From an uncultured Mycoplasmataceae bacterium (lineage in GTDB: Bacteria; Bacillota_I; Bacilli_A; Mycoplasmatales; Hepatoplasmataceae), in NCBI GenBank assembly GCA_947313745.1, contig CAMZNG010000002.1:1-44408 (forward strand): a stretch of DNA of 44,408 nucleotides, given 5' to 3'. Shown here piece after piece: positions 32,330 to 43,261 of this stretch. The notes under the pieces are model-generated. The model worked only from the letters and a program-made list of their open reading frames with translations. It searched no databases and was not told the origin of the DNA. A program made the translations under genes and the position numbers. Position 1 is the first letter of the stretch; the number at the start of each line of letters is the position of its first letter.

Positions 32330-32416
32330 GCCCAGGTGGTGGAATTGGTAGACACGAGGGATTTAAGCTCCCTTGGCAGTAATGCTGTGTGGGTTCAAGT
32401 CCCACTCTGGGCACCA
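32330..32416 (+). tRNA. tRNA-Leu (TAA)
   Basis: A class II tRNA with a long variable arm. Acceptor GCCCAGG/TCTGGGC, anticodon loop ATTTAAG (TAA), CCA encoded. Second leucine tRNA of the window. Confidence 0.95.
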
Positions 32417-32444
32417 AATATATAAGGTGAAAAATAAGTTTCAG

Positions 32445-32486
32445 TAAATGGAATTTTTTTTTGCCATTTTTGCCATTTATTTTTTA
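32445..32486 (+). terminator. Probable terminator of the second tRNA cluster
   Basis: TAAATGG (32445-32451) pairs with CCATTTA (32473-32479), followed by TTTTTT. The loop is long (21 nt) and contains a partial tandem repeat of TTTTTGCCATT, so two registers are possible. Confidence 0.55.
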
Positions 32487-32518
32487 TTTGTTATTATATT
32501 TTTTGCTTAATAAAGTAG

Positions 32519-32524
32519 TATTAT
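32519..32524 (+). promoter_or_regulatory. -10 box of the 32531 gene (leaderless geometry)
   Basis: TATTAT ends 7 nt before the ATG with no Shine-Dalgarno sequence. Confidence 0.5.
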
Positions 32525-32530
32525 TATATT

Positions 32531-33202
32531 ATGAGTAATCAAAATAATAAACCAAATATGAATATGTTTAATAATAGTCAAATGAATCAAGAAGACTTAC
32601 TAAAACAAATGAGAACACAACCTTTAATAAAACACATTGTTGCATTATTAGTTGGATTTTTACCAATGATAGTAACAATATTTTTGGTAGGTGTCAATAC
32701 AGATGAAATAAAATTTGGACAATGACAAAATATTCACCATACCTTTTCCATTTCATATGGTGCAATGTGAGCAGTTGGATTTTTAGTTATGTTTATTAGT
32801 ATTGTATTAATTTCCTTAATTATCAAATTTAGTAAGGATGTGAAAATTGATACTATTCCTATGGTAACTTCATGGTCTTGTATGATGTTTTCGTTATTTA
32901 TTATTCCATTAGATCATGGACTATTATTTTTAGAAATAATATTAATTCCAATTTTTGCAGCTATCGGTTTCTTTTTTGGAATGGTAGGTGTGATGATGTA
33001 TTCAATTGCCAAATTTTCAAAAGAAATGCAAAAAATGCAAGAGACAAACGGTGGACAAAATCCTTTTGAATTTAAACCAGGACAGAATCCCTTCGATCAA
33101 TCAAAAACTAAACCACAAAACAAATCAAAAACTATAAAAAAAGATGAAGAACCAATAAATGAGGATAATCCTTTTGTTGATATTAAAGAAGACGATGACT
33201 AA
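32531..33202 (+). CDS. Four-helix membrane protein of unknown function
   Basis: A 223-residue protein. The Asn/Met/Gln-rich N-terminus (about 35 residues) precedes four predicted helices: HIVALLVGFLPMIVTIFLVG, GFLVMFISIVLISLII, SWSCMMFSLFIIPL and LIPIFAAIGFFFGMVGVM. A hydrophilic tail with two NPF repeats (GGQNPFEF, GQNPFDQ, then DNPFVD) follows. It is 8 nt upstream of an ABC exporter gene, so it is probably in the same operon and may be an accessory subunit, but no family is recognised. Confidence 0.75.
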
Positions 33203-33210
33203 AACTAAAA

Positions 33211-34998
33211 ATGAAAAAAAACAATAGCAATAATACAATTAAAACCAATGGGGAAAAGCCAGTTGGTTTTTTTAAGTTTGTTGGAAGGTATTATAAAACA
33301 TTTTTGCCATTTTTCATTGGGATGATAGTAGTTGTATTTATATCTTCAATTCTAAGGGTTTTACAACCAAAAATGTTAAACGAATTATTGAAATCTATTT
33401 TTGATAGTGATGGAACTTGATGAATATGAATTGTTGCTATGTTTATAATATTATTTTTTATTGGAATATTTACTTTCGCTAGTGGGATAATAGGTGGTAA
33501 ACTAGGAAAGAAAATTGAAATTGAAGTAAGAAAAGACACTTTGAATAACTTGATTAAACAAGATATGAGTTATTATTCAGACAAGAAATCAGGAGAGACA
33601 TTAACTAAGGTAATTTCTGATACTTCAATAGTAGGTGATCAAGCACAAAGAATTCCATCACAAATTTTTTCAGCAATATTCACAATGTTTGGAGGAACAA
33701 TTGTTTTAATTACAATTGATCCATGACTTTCACTTATAACAATTTCTTGTGTTGTTATAATAATTTTTGTTGTTTTCATCTCATTCTCTATTTTAAGAAA
33801 AAGAATGATGAAAGTAAGAAAAGTAATAACTAAAATTAACGGAGAAGTTAGTGAAAGGATTTCAACAATTAGTTTAATAAAATCATCTGGAACAGAACAA
33901 AGGGAAAGAAATTTTTTTGAAAAAATTCACTATAAATATTATGAATCAAACAACAAAGCTAACAACTCAGTCTCTCTAATGATGACCGTGATGACGGCAG
34001 GGATAATGAGTATATCAACAATAGTAATTATGTCTGCAGTATTGATGTATCGTGATGAACCAGAAAAATTAGCTAGAATACTCCCATCTTTTCTTTCGGG
34101 AGTAACTTTAATGATTTCGCCAATCATTCAAATGGCACAATTGTCACAAGGTATGGCACAAGGTTCTACATCAGCAAGTAGACTTGATGTTTTAATCAAT
34201 TCTAAAACAAGAATAGATTTATTAAATGATGATAATAAAATACATATTGAAAATTTATCTGGTGATATTACATTTAAAAATGTTGTGTTTTCATATCCTG
34301 AAAAACCTGACACAGTTGTTCTTCCAAAAACAACTTTCACCTTTAAAGAAGGGAAGTCATATGCCTTTGTAGGTGAAACTGGAGTAGGTAAGTCAACTAT
34401 CAGTAAGTTATTATTAAGATATTACGATCCAACTAATGGTGAAGTTCTTATTAATGGAAACTTAAACTTAAAGGATGTTTATATGCCTTCATATTTAAGT
34501 AGGGTAGGTTATGTGGAACAAGAACCACAAATACTATATGGGAGCATTAATGATAACGTTTCTTACGGATTAGATAATGTTAATGAGAAAGATATAATTG
34601 AAGCTTGTAAAAAAGCTAAATTAGATTCAATAATAAATTCATGACCAAAGAAATATGAAACAATTTTGGGCGAAAGAGGATTAACACTTTCTGGAGGGCA
34701 AAAACAAAGATTAGTTATTGCTAGAATGTTTTTAAAAAATCCATCATTATTGATATTTGATGAAGCAACAAGTGCACTAGATAATATTGTTGAATCAGAA
34801 ATAAATCAAGAACTAGAAAAACTTTCTAAAGGAAAAACAACAATTACTATCGCACATAGACTAAGCACAATAAAAAATGTTGATACAATTATAGTTTTAA
34901 AGAAGGATAAAGGAATTGTTGAAACAGGAACATTTAAAGAATTAACAAGTAAAAAAGGTTATTTCAAAGATCTCTATGATGCTGGATTAATGGATTAA
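33211..34998 (+). CDS. ABC exporter with fused membrane and ATPase domains (MsbA/LmrA type)
   Basis: A 595-residue half-transporter that would work as a dimer. The six-helix ABC_membrane domain (FKFVGRYYKTFLPFFIGMIV to about residue 330) includes MSYYSDKKSGETLTKVISDT, the usual first intracellular loop. The ATPase has Walker A GETGVGKST (388-396), signature LTLSGGQKQRL (from about 491), Walker B LLIFDEATSALD and the H-loop ITIAHRLSTIK. Exports lipids, drugs or peptides; substrate not predictable. The stop codon overlaps the stop of the convergent kinase-like gene by 2 nt. Confidence 0.94.
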
Positions 34999-35756
34999 TT
35001 AATTTCTATGCTCTCTAATATTTTTTTATAACTTGAATATTTATGATTTGCAATATTTTTATATATTTCTCTATTTGTTTTTTCAAACTTGAATAGTGCT
35101 CATCTTGTTCAAAAAACTTCTAGAAAGGCACAAACGACCAATAAATCATTCTTGTTAATTTTGTTATCATAACAATCAACCAATAATGAAATTTGTTCAG
35201 CTGATAAGTTGTGTTCAGTTATGAATGATGCAATATCAAAAATTGGATTTCCAAGTCCTGCATATTCAAAATCGATTAGTACAATTGTCTTTCCCGTTTT
35301 TAATAAATTTCCTTTAACTAAATCATTATGTAATATAACTTGAGGTCCACTCTTTAATATTTTTATAGCTTTTTCAAGAATTTTATTTTCACTCTCTTTA
35401 ATGGAACAATTACTTCAATCCTTTTTTTTACAGTAAACATTTTTATATATTTTTTTATAATCAATATATTTTATATTTTCAACTTCAATTTTATGAAGTT
35501 TTTTTAATGCATTGACAACAGAAAAAATATCATTTATTTCTATATCTTTATCATAAAAATCTTTATGATCAATATATTCCATTTCAATTTTATCCTTGTT
35601 AATTACATTACATTTAATACCATTTCTATTCAAAAGATTTATTTCACTATTTTCAAAATAAGTTTTAAATTCATCGTTGATATATTCCTTAATAATAATA
35701 TTTCTATCCTCATCATAAAAAACTTTATTTGATAGTGCATTTGTCATTTGCTTCAT
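34995..35756 (-). CDS. Choline kinase-like / aminoglycoside phosphotransferase-fold kinase
   Basis: A 253-residue protein of the APH/ChoK fold. The catalytic loop is HNDLVKGN (His143, Asp145, Asn150), followed by the metal-binding DFEYAG (Asp162), typical of LicA/choline and thiamine kinases. The N-terminal lobe has the lysine candidate in NIIIKEYIN. LicA-type enzymes phosphorylate choline for decorating surface lipids or for phosphatidylcholine; the substrate here is not proven. It has an AAGGGG ribosome binding site before ATG 35756. It is divergent from the GntR gene with facing promoters. Confidence 0.85.
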
Positions 35757-35792
35757 TGTAACCCCTTAATATTAAAAGTAAAATACTTCTAT

Positions 35793-35807
35793 ATTATATT
35801 ATATAAT
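35793..35807. promoter_or_regulatory. Divergent -10 boxes for the kinase-like and GntR genes
   Basis: On the minus strand TATAAT is at 35793-35798, leaving a leader of about 30 nt for the kinase gene. On the plus strand TATAAT at 35802-35807 ends 7 nt before the GntR ATG (leaderless geometry). The two boxes are only 3 bp apart, so polymerases would compete. Confidence 0.55.
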
Positions 35808-35813
35808 TTATAT

Positions 35814-36479
35814 ATGAAGTTTGATTTAGAGAAATATATTTTAGATATGATTGATAACCAAGAATGAAAGGTTAATGAAAGAATTGATTCAGAACAAAAA
35901 TTAATTAAAAAGTCCGGATTATCAAAAATGAGCGTTAGAAAGGTTATAGACAGATTGAAAGAAAGAGAGGTTCTTTATTCAATTCAAGGTAATGGAATTT
36001 TTGTTTCTCCGTTTAATTTAAATTCAAAAATTATAAAACTGGAAAAAACTTTAAATGCTACAAAGGTAACAATACTTCCTTCAAAATCAAAGATACCAAA
36101 TATTTTGCTAAAGAGATTTAATGAAGAGTTTGAATTAGATGAAGACAAAATAATAACTTTTGTAAAATTGTATTTTGTAAGAGATGAAATTGTTGCCTTT
36201 ACATTAAATTGATTAAACAACAACGATGGTAAATATAACATTAAAGACATCTTAAAAGGAAAGACATCTATTTATGATGAAGAAGAATTTAATAAATTAA
36301 TTAATATTCATAGATTAGAAAAAACCTCAAGTTCAGACAAGAATATATTATTAACAACATTTGAGTTTGTACCCACAACTTATTCTTATTTTATTAATAA
36401 AAATAGAAATATTTTAATGTTAAGAATAACAAAAATAAAACCTAAATTTTATAATGCAATTGAAATTAAGAATATATAA
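35814..36479 (+). CDS. GntR family regulator with UTRA effector domain
   Basis: A 221-residue HutC/TreR-type regulator. The winged helix (residues about 1-65) reads INERIDSEQKLIKKSGLS-like WKVNERIDSEQKLIKKSGLS then KMSVRKVIDRLKEREVLYSI, with the wing GNGIFVSP. Residues about 75-221 fit the UTRA domain, which binds sugar phosphates or related ligands (for example FVKLYFVRDEIVAF and TTFEFVPTTYSYF). It has no Shine-Dalgarno sequence and a -10 box 7 nt before ATG. Bacillus TreR binds a TTGTATATACAA-like palindrome; two copies of that sequence lie before PTS units downstream, so this gene is a candidate regulator of them. Confidence 0.87.
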
Positions 36480-36516
36480 ATTTTAAAATCATAATCACTG
36501 TGAAATTTTGTTTTGT

Positions 36517-36522
36517 TATAAT
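36517..36522 (+). promoter_or_regulatory. -10 box of gap
   Basis: TATAAT with a 32-nt leader carrying GAAAGGAAA upstream of the ATG at 36561. Confidence 0.6.
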
Positions 36523-36560
36523 TTAACCATACTACATTCAATTGAAAGGAAATTACTAGT

Positions 36561-37556
<996 letters not shown>

Positions 37557-37570
37557 TTATAAAGTAAAAT

Positions 37571-37595
37571 AAAAAGGCGAGAGCCTTTTTTTCTT
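37571..37595 (+). terminator. Rho-independent terminator of gap
   Basis: AAAAAGGC/GCCTTTTT, an 8-bp stem with a GAGA tetraloop, followed by more Ts. Confidence 0.92.
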
Positions 37596-37601
37596 TATAA
37601 T
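37596..37601 (+). promoter_or_regulatory. -10 box of the 37611 gene
   Basis: TATAAT right after the gap terminator and 10 nt before the ATG; near-leaderless. Confidence 0.5.
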
Positions 37602-37610
37602 TAAATTATT

Positions 37611-37868
37611 ATGATATATATAGAAGTAATAATTGCATTAATATTTGCAGGTTTAAGTGGATGATTCATTTGGATGTATTTTAAATTAAAATCTAGTCAA
37701 TCATCATATGAGCAAAAATTTATTAATAGATCAAGATGATCATTTGTTGGGTTTTGATCCTCAAATAGATTGAAAATAATTTTATTTATAGCAATGGTAT
37801 TTATGCTTCTATCTTTATCATTTATTTTAATTTCCGCAGGTGTGAAGATTGATTATATACCTTTTTAA
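37611..37868 (+). CDS. Small two-helix membrane protein
   Basis: An 85-residue protein reading through three UGA tryptophans. Helix one is YIEVIIALIFAGLSGWFIWM; a polar loop with KLKSSQSSYEQKFINRSRW follows; helix two is IILFIAMVFMLLSLSFILIS. The basic loop between helices predicts both ends outside. Its stop codon is 1 nt before a TTGTATATACAA palindrome. No family is recognised. Confidence 0.65.
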
Positions 37869-37869
37869 T

Positions 37870-37881
37870 TTGTATATACAA
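37870..37881 (+). promoter_or_regulatory. Candidate operator TTGTATATACAA before the glucose-type PTS unit
   Basis: A perfect 12-bp palindrome 37 bp upstream of the -10 box at 37919-37924, that is about 15 bp upstream of the expected -35. The same 12-mer recurs at 40997-41008. It resembles the TreR operator of Bacillus. Confidence 0.55.
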
Positions 37882-37918
37882 CACCTATTTTCCCAATAAT
37901 AAAATTATTTTGTTAAGG

Positions 37919-37924
37919 TATAAT
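37919..37924 (+). promoter_or_regulatory. -10 box of the 37979-PTS operon
   Basis: TATAAT followed by a leader of about 48 nt containing GAAAGGAAA. Confidence 0.6.
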
Positions 37925-37978
37925 TTAATAAATATTTTAATTAAATAGAAAAAAATGAAAGGAAATTAAATAGAAACA

Positions 37979-38242
37979 ATGAAAAAAGTAAGTAATATAA
38001 TTACAAATATTGATAACAAAGTTAATCCAAAAATTGGAAAAATTTTACATAAAGTTTTTAAAATAATAACTTTGTTATTGGCAACTATTGGAGTTAGTGT
38101 TATTGCAATAACATTTGGTGCGTTAGCATTGGATGATAATTCAATTAATAAAATAGCTTCAATTATAACTTTCTTTACTTGAATAGGAATTTTACTTGTT
38201 TCATCATCACTTTGATTTTATTTTTCAAAGTGAAATGTTTAG
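37979..38242 (+). CDS. Small membrane protein leading the glucose-type PTS operon
   Basis: An 87-residue protein reading through three UGA tryptophans. The basic N-terminus (MKKVSNIITNIDNKVNPKIG) is followed by two helices (IITLLLATIGVSVIAITFGA and SIITFFTWIGILLVSSSLWF). It ends 9 nt before the PTS EIICB start with no terminator between, so the two are co-transcribed. No family is recognised; a PTS-associated small protein is an inference from position. Confidence 0.65.
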
Positions 38243-38251
38243 TTTAGTAGT

Positions 38252-40060
38252 ATGGAAAATACAAAACAAAATGTAATGAAGGAATCTAGAATATCAAGTA
38301 ATGGTGGGATAAAAGAATTTTTTTCAAAACTATCAAGAGGTTTAACAATTCCGATTGCTCTTTTACCTATAGCAGGATTATTTCTTGGAGTGGGTGCTGG
38401 ATTTGAAAATGTTATTAGACAAGTAATGGGAGATTCAGACCCGGTAAAATTAGCACAAGCACAATTTATATTCACTGTAATGAAAAGCATTGGTGATATT
38501 ATCTTTGCCAATTTGCCAACACTATTCTGTTTAGCAGTTGCATTAGCATTTACAGAGGATGCAGGAGTAGCAGTATTCTCGGCATTAGTAGCATGAATAG
38601 TCTTTAATGCAACGCAATCAACAATGATATGAGATGCAGGAGTAGACGATAGAGGTAGTCAAATATGAAACATTTTATGATATACAGGAATACCAGATTC
38701 TGTTGTAACAAGTAATGTTGGAATTACTTCGTTACAAACTTCTGTTTTTGGAGGAATAACAATTGGACTATTTGTGGCATTCCTATACAATAAATTTCAC
38801 AAATTTGAAATGCCAAAAGTACTAGGGTTTTTCTCAGGGACAAGATTTGTTCCGATAATAACTTTCTTAACAGTTCCATTATTAGGATTTTTCTTCCTAA
38901 TGATATGACCAATACTTGGAATGGGAATTGATCAATTTGGTAAAACAATGTCAAGTGCACCAGCAGGACTTGATGCTCTAATATTTGGTCTTGTTGAAAG
39001 ATCATTATTACCATTCGGTTTACATGCAGCATTTTATACACCACTATGATATACTGCTGCAGGAGGGTCATTGCATACTGGATTAGATGGAACAGGAGAA
39101 ATACTTGCAAATGGGAATCAAAGTATTTGATTTGCAATGCAAACATATGGAATTCCATTTAATGTAATTGAACATGCAGGTATATATGGATCTTGAACAT
39201 CAAGCGTTTCTGCAGATGGAAACTTTATGAATATAATTAAAGGAGCAGGAGGAAATGGAAATGAATTTTCTTTAACTCTTGGAGTTAATCCAGGTGCATA
39301 CATGCAAGGTAAATATCCAATTATGATGTTTGGATTACCAGCAGCAGGTTTTGCAATGGTAATGGCAGCTAAGAAAGAAAACAGGGAAGTTGCAATGTCA
39401 GTAATTGGTGCTGCATCACTTACATCATTCTTAACAGGAATAACTGAACCTATTGAATATACATTCTTATTCATAGCACCATTAATGTTCTATGGATTCC
39501 ATGTTTGAATGGCAGGAATATCATTTTGAGTATTAGATCTTTTAGGTTCACATATAGGGATGACATTCTCAGGAGGAATATTTGACTTTGTTCTTTATGG
39601 AATATTGCCTGATGCAACAGGATTCCACTCTAACTCTTATTGAGTATTATTAGTGGGAGCAATCTATGCACCTATTTATTACTTTGTATTCTACTTCTGA
39701 ATTACAAAATTTGATATTAAAACACCAGGTAGAACTGAAGGTGAAGTATCAATGATAAGTAAAACAGATTATAGGTCTTCAAAAGAAAGCAAAGTTTCTA
39801 AAAAAAATAAAAAAGGTGTAGATAGAAAAGAAAGACTTTCCACTTTGGTTGAAAACTTAGGTGGAATTGACAATGTTTCTAAAATTGCATCTTGTATTAC
39901 AAGATTAAGATTAACAGTAAAAGATAGAAACAAAATTAATGATGACGGATTAATGAAAATGGGAGCATCGGGAATTGTTGGGAAACAAGTAAATATCCAA
40001 ATTATTTTTGGAGCTGAAGCAGATATTTTTAAAGTTGAATTAATGGAGTTAAAAAAATAA
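38252..40060 (+). CDS. PTS system glucose-family EIICB permease
   Basis: A 602-residue transporter that imports and phosphorylates a hexose using phosphate from HPr/EI. The EIIC domain begins LSRGLTIPIALLPIAGLFLG and includes ERSLLPFGLHAAFYTPLW and the conserved TGITEPIEYTFLF. The EIIB domain (about 525-600) carries the phosphorylated Cys548 in IASCITRLRLTVKD and ends VNIQIIFGAEADIFKVEL. The C-then-B order is that of PtsG/NagE, not of TreP or MurP, which are B-then-C. No EIIA domain is fused, so a separate Crr-like EIIA is needed. Glucose or N-acetylglucosamine are the likeliest substrates. Confidence 0.92.
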
Positions 40061-40079
40061 TTTATTTATTCAATAAAAT

Positions 40080-40108
40080 AAAACACAAATTAATTTTTGT
40101 GTTTTTTT
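40080..40108 (+). terminator. Rho-independent terminator after the glucose-type PTS gene
   Basis: AAACACAAA/TTTGTGTTT, a 9-bp stem with a 6-nt loop, then a T run. Confidence 0.85.
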
Positions 40109-40148
40109 ATTATAAACAAATAAGAACAAACCATAAGGTCTTTTTATT

Positions 40149-40154
40149 TATAAT
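40149..40154 (+). promoter_or_regulatory. -10 box of the MurQ-like gene
   Basis: TATAAT ends 10 nt before the ATG; near-leaderless, no Shine-Dalgarno sequence. Confidence 0.55.
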
Positions 40155-40163
40155 TTAACTAAT

Positions 40164-40991
40164 ATGGAAAATGAAATCTTTGACCAAATGTTAGAAAAAA
40201 CCTTCTCTCAAAAAGAAGGAATTAAAAGAATAAAAAGGAAAATAATACAACTATCTGAAATGGTGGTTGATACCATGAAAAACGATGGAAGGATTTTCTT
40301 TGTTGGTGCAGGAATTTCTTCTGAGATTGCAAGAATCATTACTGAAGAATTATGATTTAATTTTTCAATTAACAGAGAGAGATTTGTTATATTATCTGCT
40401 GCCAAGAAATTTATAAGTGAGATTGATTCTTGGAAAGAACTAGAAGAAATATCTTCTGTTTCAATATTTGAACTTAATGAATTAAAATTAAACAAAAATG
40501 ATTTGGTTATTGGAATAACATGTACTGGAAAAACAGAATATGTAATTGGAGCAATTAAATATGCGAAAGATTTAAAGTGTAAAATTGCATTGATTACAGA
40601 AAATGGTGATTTAAATGAGAATGATTTTGATTTAGTTTTAACATCCAAACTAAACAATCCAACTATATTTGGATTATGTTCAGCAGAGGGAGCAACAATT
40701 CAAAAATTAATTATAGATTTTACACTATATACTTCAATGGAGAAAATAGGAAGAATATGAAAGGGTCACTTGATATTTATGAAGCCTGTTTCAAAAAAAT
40801 TATATGGTTATTGTATTTATACAATAATGGAATTACTAAAGATTAAAAAAATAGATGCTGAAGATTTATTTGAAAAGAACGATTGTAAATTACAACAAAC
40901 GATTTTATCATATGTAAAGAAAATATCAAGTGAAAAAGCAAGCAAATTATTAGAGGATAATGAATTTGATTTTATAAAATTAATATCATAA
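40164..40991 (+). CDS. Divergent MurQ-like SIS-domain protein
   Basis: A 275-residue protein with one SIS fold. GRIFFVGAGISSEIARI aligns with the MurQ segment GRLIYIGAGTSGRLG, and VIGITCTGKTEYVIGAIKYA with the MurQ segment VIGIAASGRTPYVIGGLKYA. FGLCSAEGATIQKLIIDFTL fits the MurQ ETVTGSTRLKAGTAQK region, followed by the helical C-terminal part with KPVSKKL (MurQ VQPTNEKL). MurQ cleaves the lactyl ether of N-acetylmuramic acid 6-phosphate. The GTSGRLG loop and other catalytic-region residues differ, so it may have another sugar-phosphate substrate or act as a sensor like GckR. It is monocistronic, between two PTS genes. Confidence 0.75.
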
Positions 40992-40995
40992 TTCC

Positions 40996-41009
40996 ATTGT
41001 ATATACAAT
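40996..41009 (+). promoter_or_regulatory. Candidate operator ATTGTATATACAAT before the fructose/mannose-type PTS gene
   Basis: A perfect 14-bp palindrome containing the TTGTATATACAA core, 4 nt after the MurQ-like stop and 65 bp upstream of the -10 box at 41075. A further half-site TTGTAT follows immediately (41009-41014). Confidence 0.55.
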
Positions 41010-41074
41010 TGTATAAAAAACAACAAAAAGATATATAACACTACTCAAAAACAAGAAAAAAACTTTTTTAAATT

Positions 41075-41080
41075 TATAAT
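41075..41080 (+). promoter_or_regulatory. -10 box of the fructose/mannose-type PTS gene
   Basis: TATAAT, then a leader of about 25 nt with AAAGAAAAGAGAAAA before the ATG. Confidence 0.55.
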
Positions 41081-41111
41081 ATAAATGTATTAAAGAAAGA
41101 AAAGAGAAAAT

Positions 41112-43172
41112 ATGATTACTAATGAAAAATTAGTTTTTTCCATAAAGGGTAAAAAAACTAAGAACGAAATATTAGAAGAAATATCAAAAAAATTAGTTGA
41201 AGAAAAAATTGCTCTATCTTTAAAGCCAGTATTAAATGGTTTTAAGAAAAGGGAAAAAGATTCAACAACTGGTCTTGCAGACGGAATTGCAATTCCACAT
41301 GTTTCTTCAAAAGAAATTTCAGAAGCAAAAATAGTTGTTGTAAAACTTGAAGAAGATGTTGATTGAAAATCACTTGATGGAAAACCAACAAATCTTGTTA
41401 TTGCAATCGTTGTTCCTGAACCAGGAAGAAATGAACATTTTGAATTGTTAACTTCAATATCAGCAAAATTGGCAGATCCCAAATTTGTAGAAAGTTTTAA
41501 GAAGGCAAGTGTTAAAGAAATTACAAAAATAATAAACTCAATAAAAGTAGAAAAAAAAGCAAAGAAATCTGAGGTAAAAGGCAGAATAAAAGTTGTTGGA
41601 GTTACTACTTGTATTACAGGAGTTGCTCATACATTCCTAGCAGCAAAAGCTCTTGAGGATGAAGGGGATAAAAGAGGTTGAAATGTCAGGATTGAAAAAC
41701 AAGGTCAAATGACAAAAGATATTTTAACTAAAAAAGAAATCGATGAAGCTGATTATGTAATAATTGCTAAATCAAAAAATATTGATAATGCCGAAAGATT
41801 CAATGGTAAATTAGTTTATACAACAGAAGTTGCAAAACCAATAACTAAGGCAGCAGAAGTATTTGATGCAATGATAGAAAAATCATCTATCCAAAGTGGA
41901 AAACAAGGTGGATCATCAGTTTCTTCTGTAGAAGACGGAGTAAAAAGCGGAAAAGTAAAAGAGGTTATGAACCATTTAATGGCTGGGATATCATTTATGA
42001 TTCCTTATATTGCAATGGCAGGGATAACTTTAGGTTTAACAACAGCATTTGGATTTGAATATAAAGATGGTGTCTTTGGACCAAAAAATCATCTTGCAAA
42101 TGCATTTAATGTTCTAGCAGGACAAGCATTTACACTATATATACCAATATTAGCAATGTATATTGCCAATTCAATTTCTGGAAGGAAATCTATGGCACCA
42201 GCAGCAATACTTGCATTAGTGCTAAATCAAGGAATTACACCAATGTTAGTGGAAGGTAGTACAACTGAATATGTTGCTCAATTTGCACCATTTTATAATT
42301 GAGGAACAATGAGTTTTATGTTTACTAATGTATCACCAGCACTTGGATTCTTAGGGGCGGTTGTAGCAGGTTATATGATTGGTTATTCTGTAAAATGATT
42401 TACAACACAAACTGATAAAGTAGAATCACAAGTATTTCAAAGTGTATTACCACTACTACTAATACCAGTTTTATTTACTACAATACCATTTATGTTTATG
42501 ATGTTCATTGGTTATTTACCATTATTCTATTTAGCAATGGGATTAAACTTTCTTGTTCAATTAATGGCTGATAATCATATGTTATGATTAGCTGGAGGAT
42601 TGATGGGTGCAATGATTTGTTTTGACCTTGGAGGACCAGTTAATAAAATTGCAATGACAATAGGAGTTGCAATGATGATGAATCATGATAGTACATCAGT
42701 GCTTAATGGAGTTGCTGCAACAGCAGTTTCAATACCAGCATTTGTTTTAATGTTTTCATGAGCATTTAGTAGATTTACACCATTAAAAATGGATGAACAA
42801 GATATGACAGCTGCAGGTTCTGCAACAGTGATGGGAATGTTTGGGATTACAGAAGGAGCAATTCCATTTGCAGCAAAAGATCCTAAAAAATGGATACCAT
42901 CATTTATGATTGCAGGATTAGTCGGAGGAATATTAGCTTCATTCACAGGAGTTGTGGATAATGTTGCAATGTGAGGAGGACCAATAATCTGAGCATCAGG
43001 TGGATTTGGGTCAACACACATTCCGCTTGAACAAGGAGGAGTTGTTACTTCAAATTGAACTTGAACTCTTCTATACTTTATTCCTTTAATTGTTGCAGGA
43101 TTTGTAGGATTCTTAACAGCATCAGGATTAGAATTTGCTTACACAAAAAAAGAATTAAAAAATGCAAATTAA
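41112..43172 (+). CDS. PTS system fructose-family EIIABC permease (fructose or mannose)
   Basis: A 686-residue fused transporter. EIIA has the phosphorylated His63 in GIAIPHVSS. EIIB has Cys167 in VVGVTTCITGVAHTFLAAKA (family text CPTGIAHTFMAA). EIIC starts near KVKEVMNHLMAGISFMIPYI and holds the family loop FDLGGPVNKIA plus GITEGAIPFAAKDP. Domain order A-B-C matches FruA of Mollicutes. ManP, the mannose transporter of Bacillus, belongs to the same family and pairs with ManA; manA is the next gene here and no 1-phosphofructokinase is nearby, so mannose is a reasonable alternative substrate. Confidence 0.92.
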
Positions 43173-43200
43173 ATTAACAATATAAATTAATTAGACAAAA

Positions 43201-43230
43201 TAAAAAGATTAATATCTTTTTATTTTTTTA
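43201..43230 (+). terminator. Rho-independent terminator after the EIIABC gene
   Basis: A 22-nt perfect palindrome (43201-43222) with AAAAAGAT/ATCTTTTT arms, followed by seven Ts. Confidence 0.85.
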
Positions 43231-43238
43231 ATAAAATA

Positions 43239-43244
43239 TATAAT
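43239..43244 (+). promoter_or_regulatory. -10 box of manA
   Basis: TATAAT, then AAAGGAG at about 43248-43254 and ATG at 43262. Confidence 0.6.
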
Positions 43245-43261
43245 AACAAAGGAGAAACAAA

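Noticed and set aside
32460-32485. Tandem TTTTTGCCATT repeat as a phase-variation tract
   Set aside because: There are only about two copies, they are not within a coding sequence or promoter spacer, and they are explained by the terminator stem after tRNA-Leu.
38724-39474. Two overlapping minus-strand frames opposite the PTS EIICB gene
   Set aside because: No ribosome binding site or homology; they complement transmembrane codons of the real gene.
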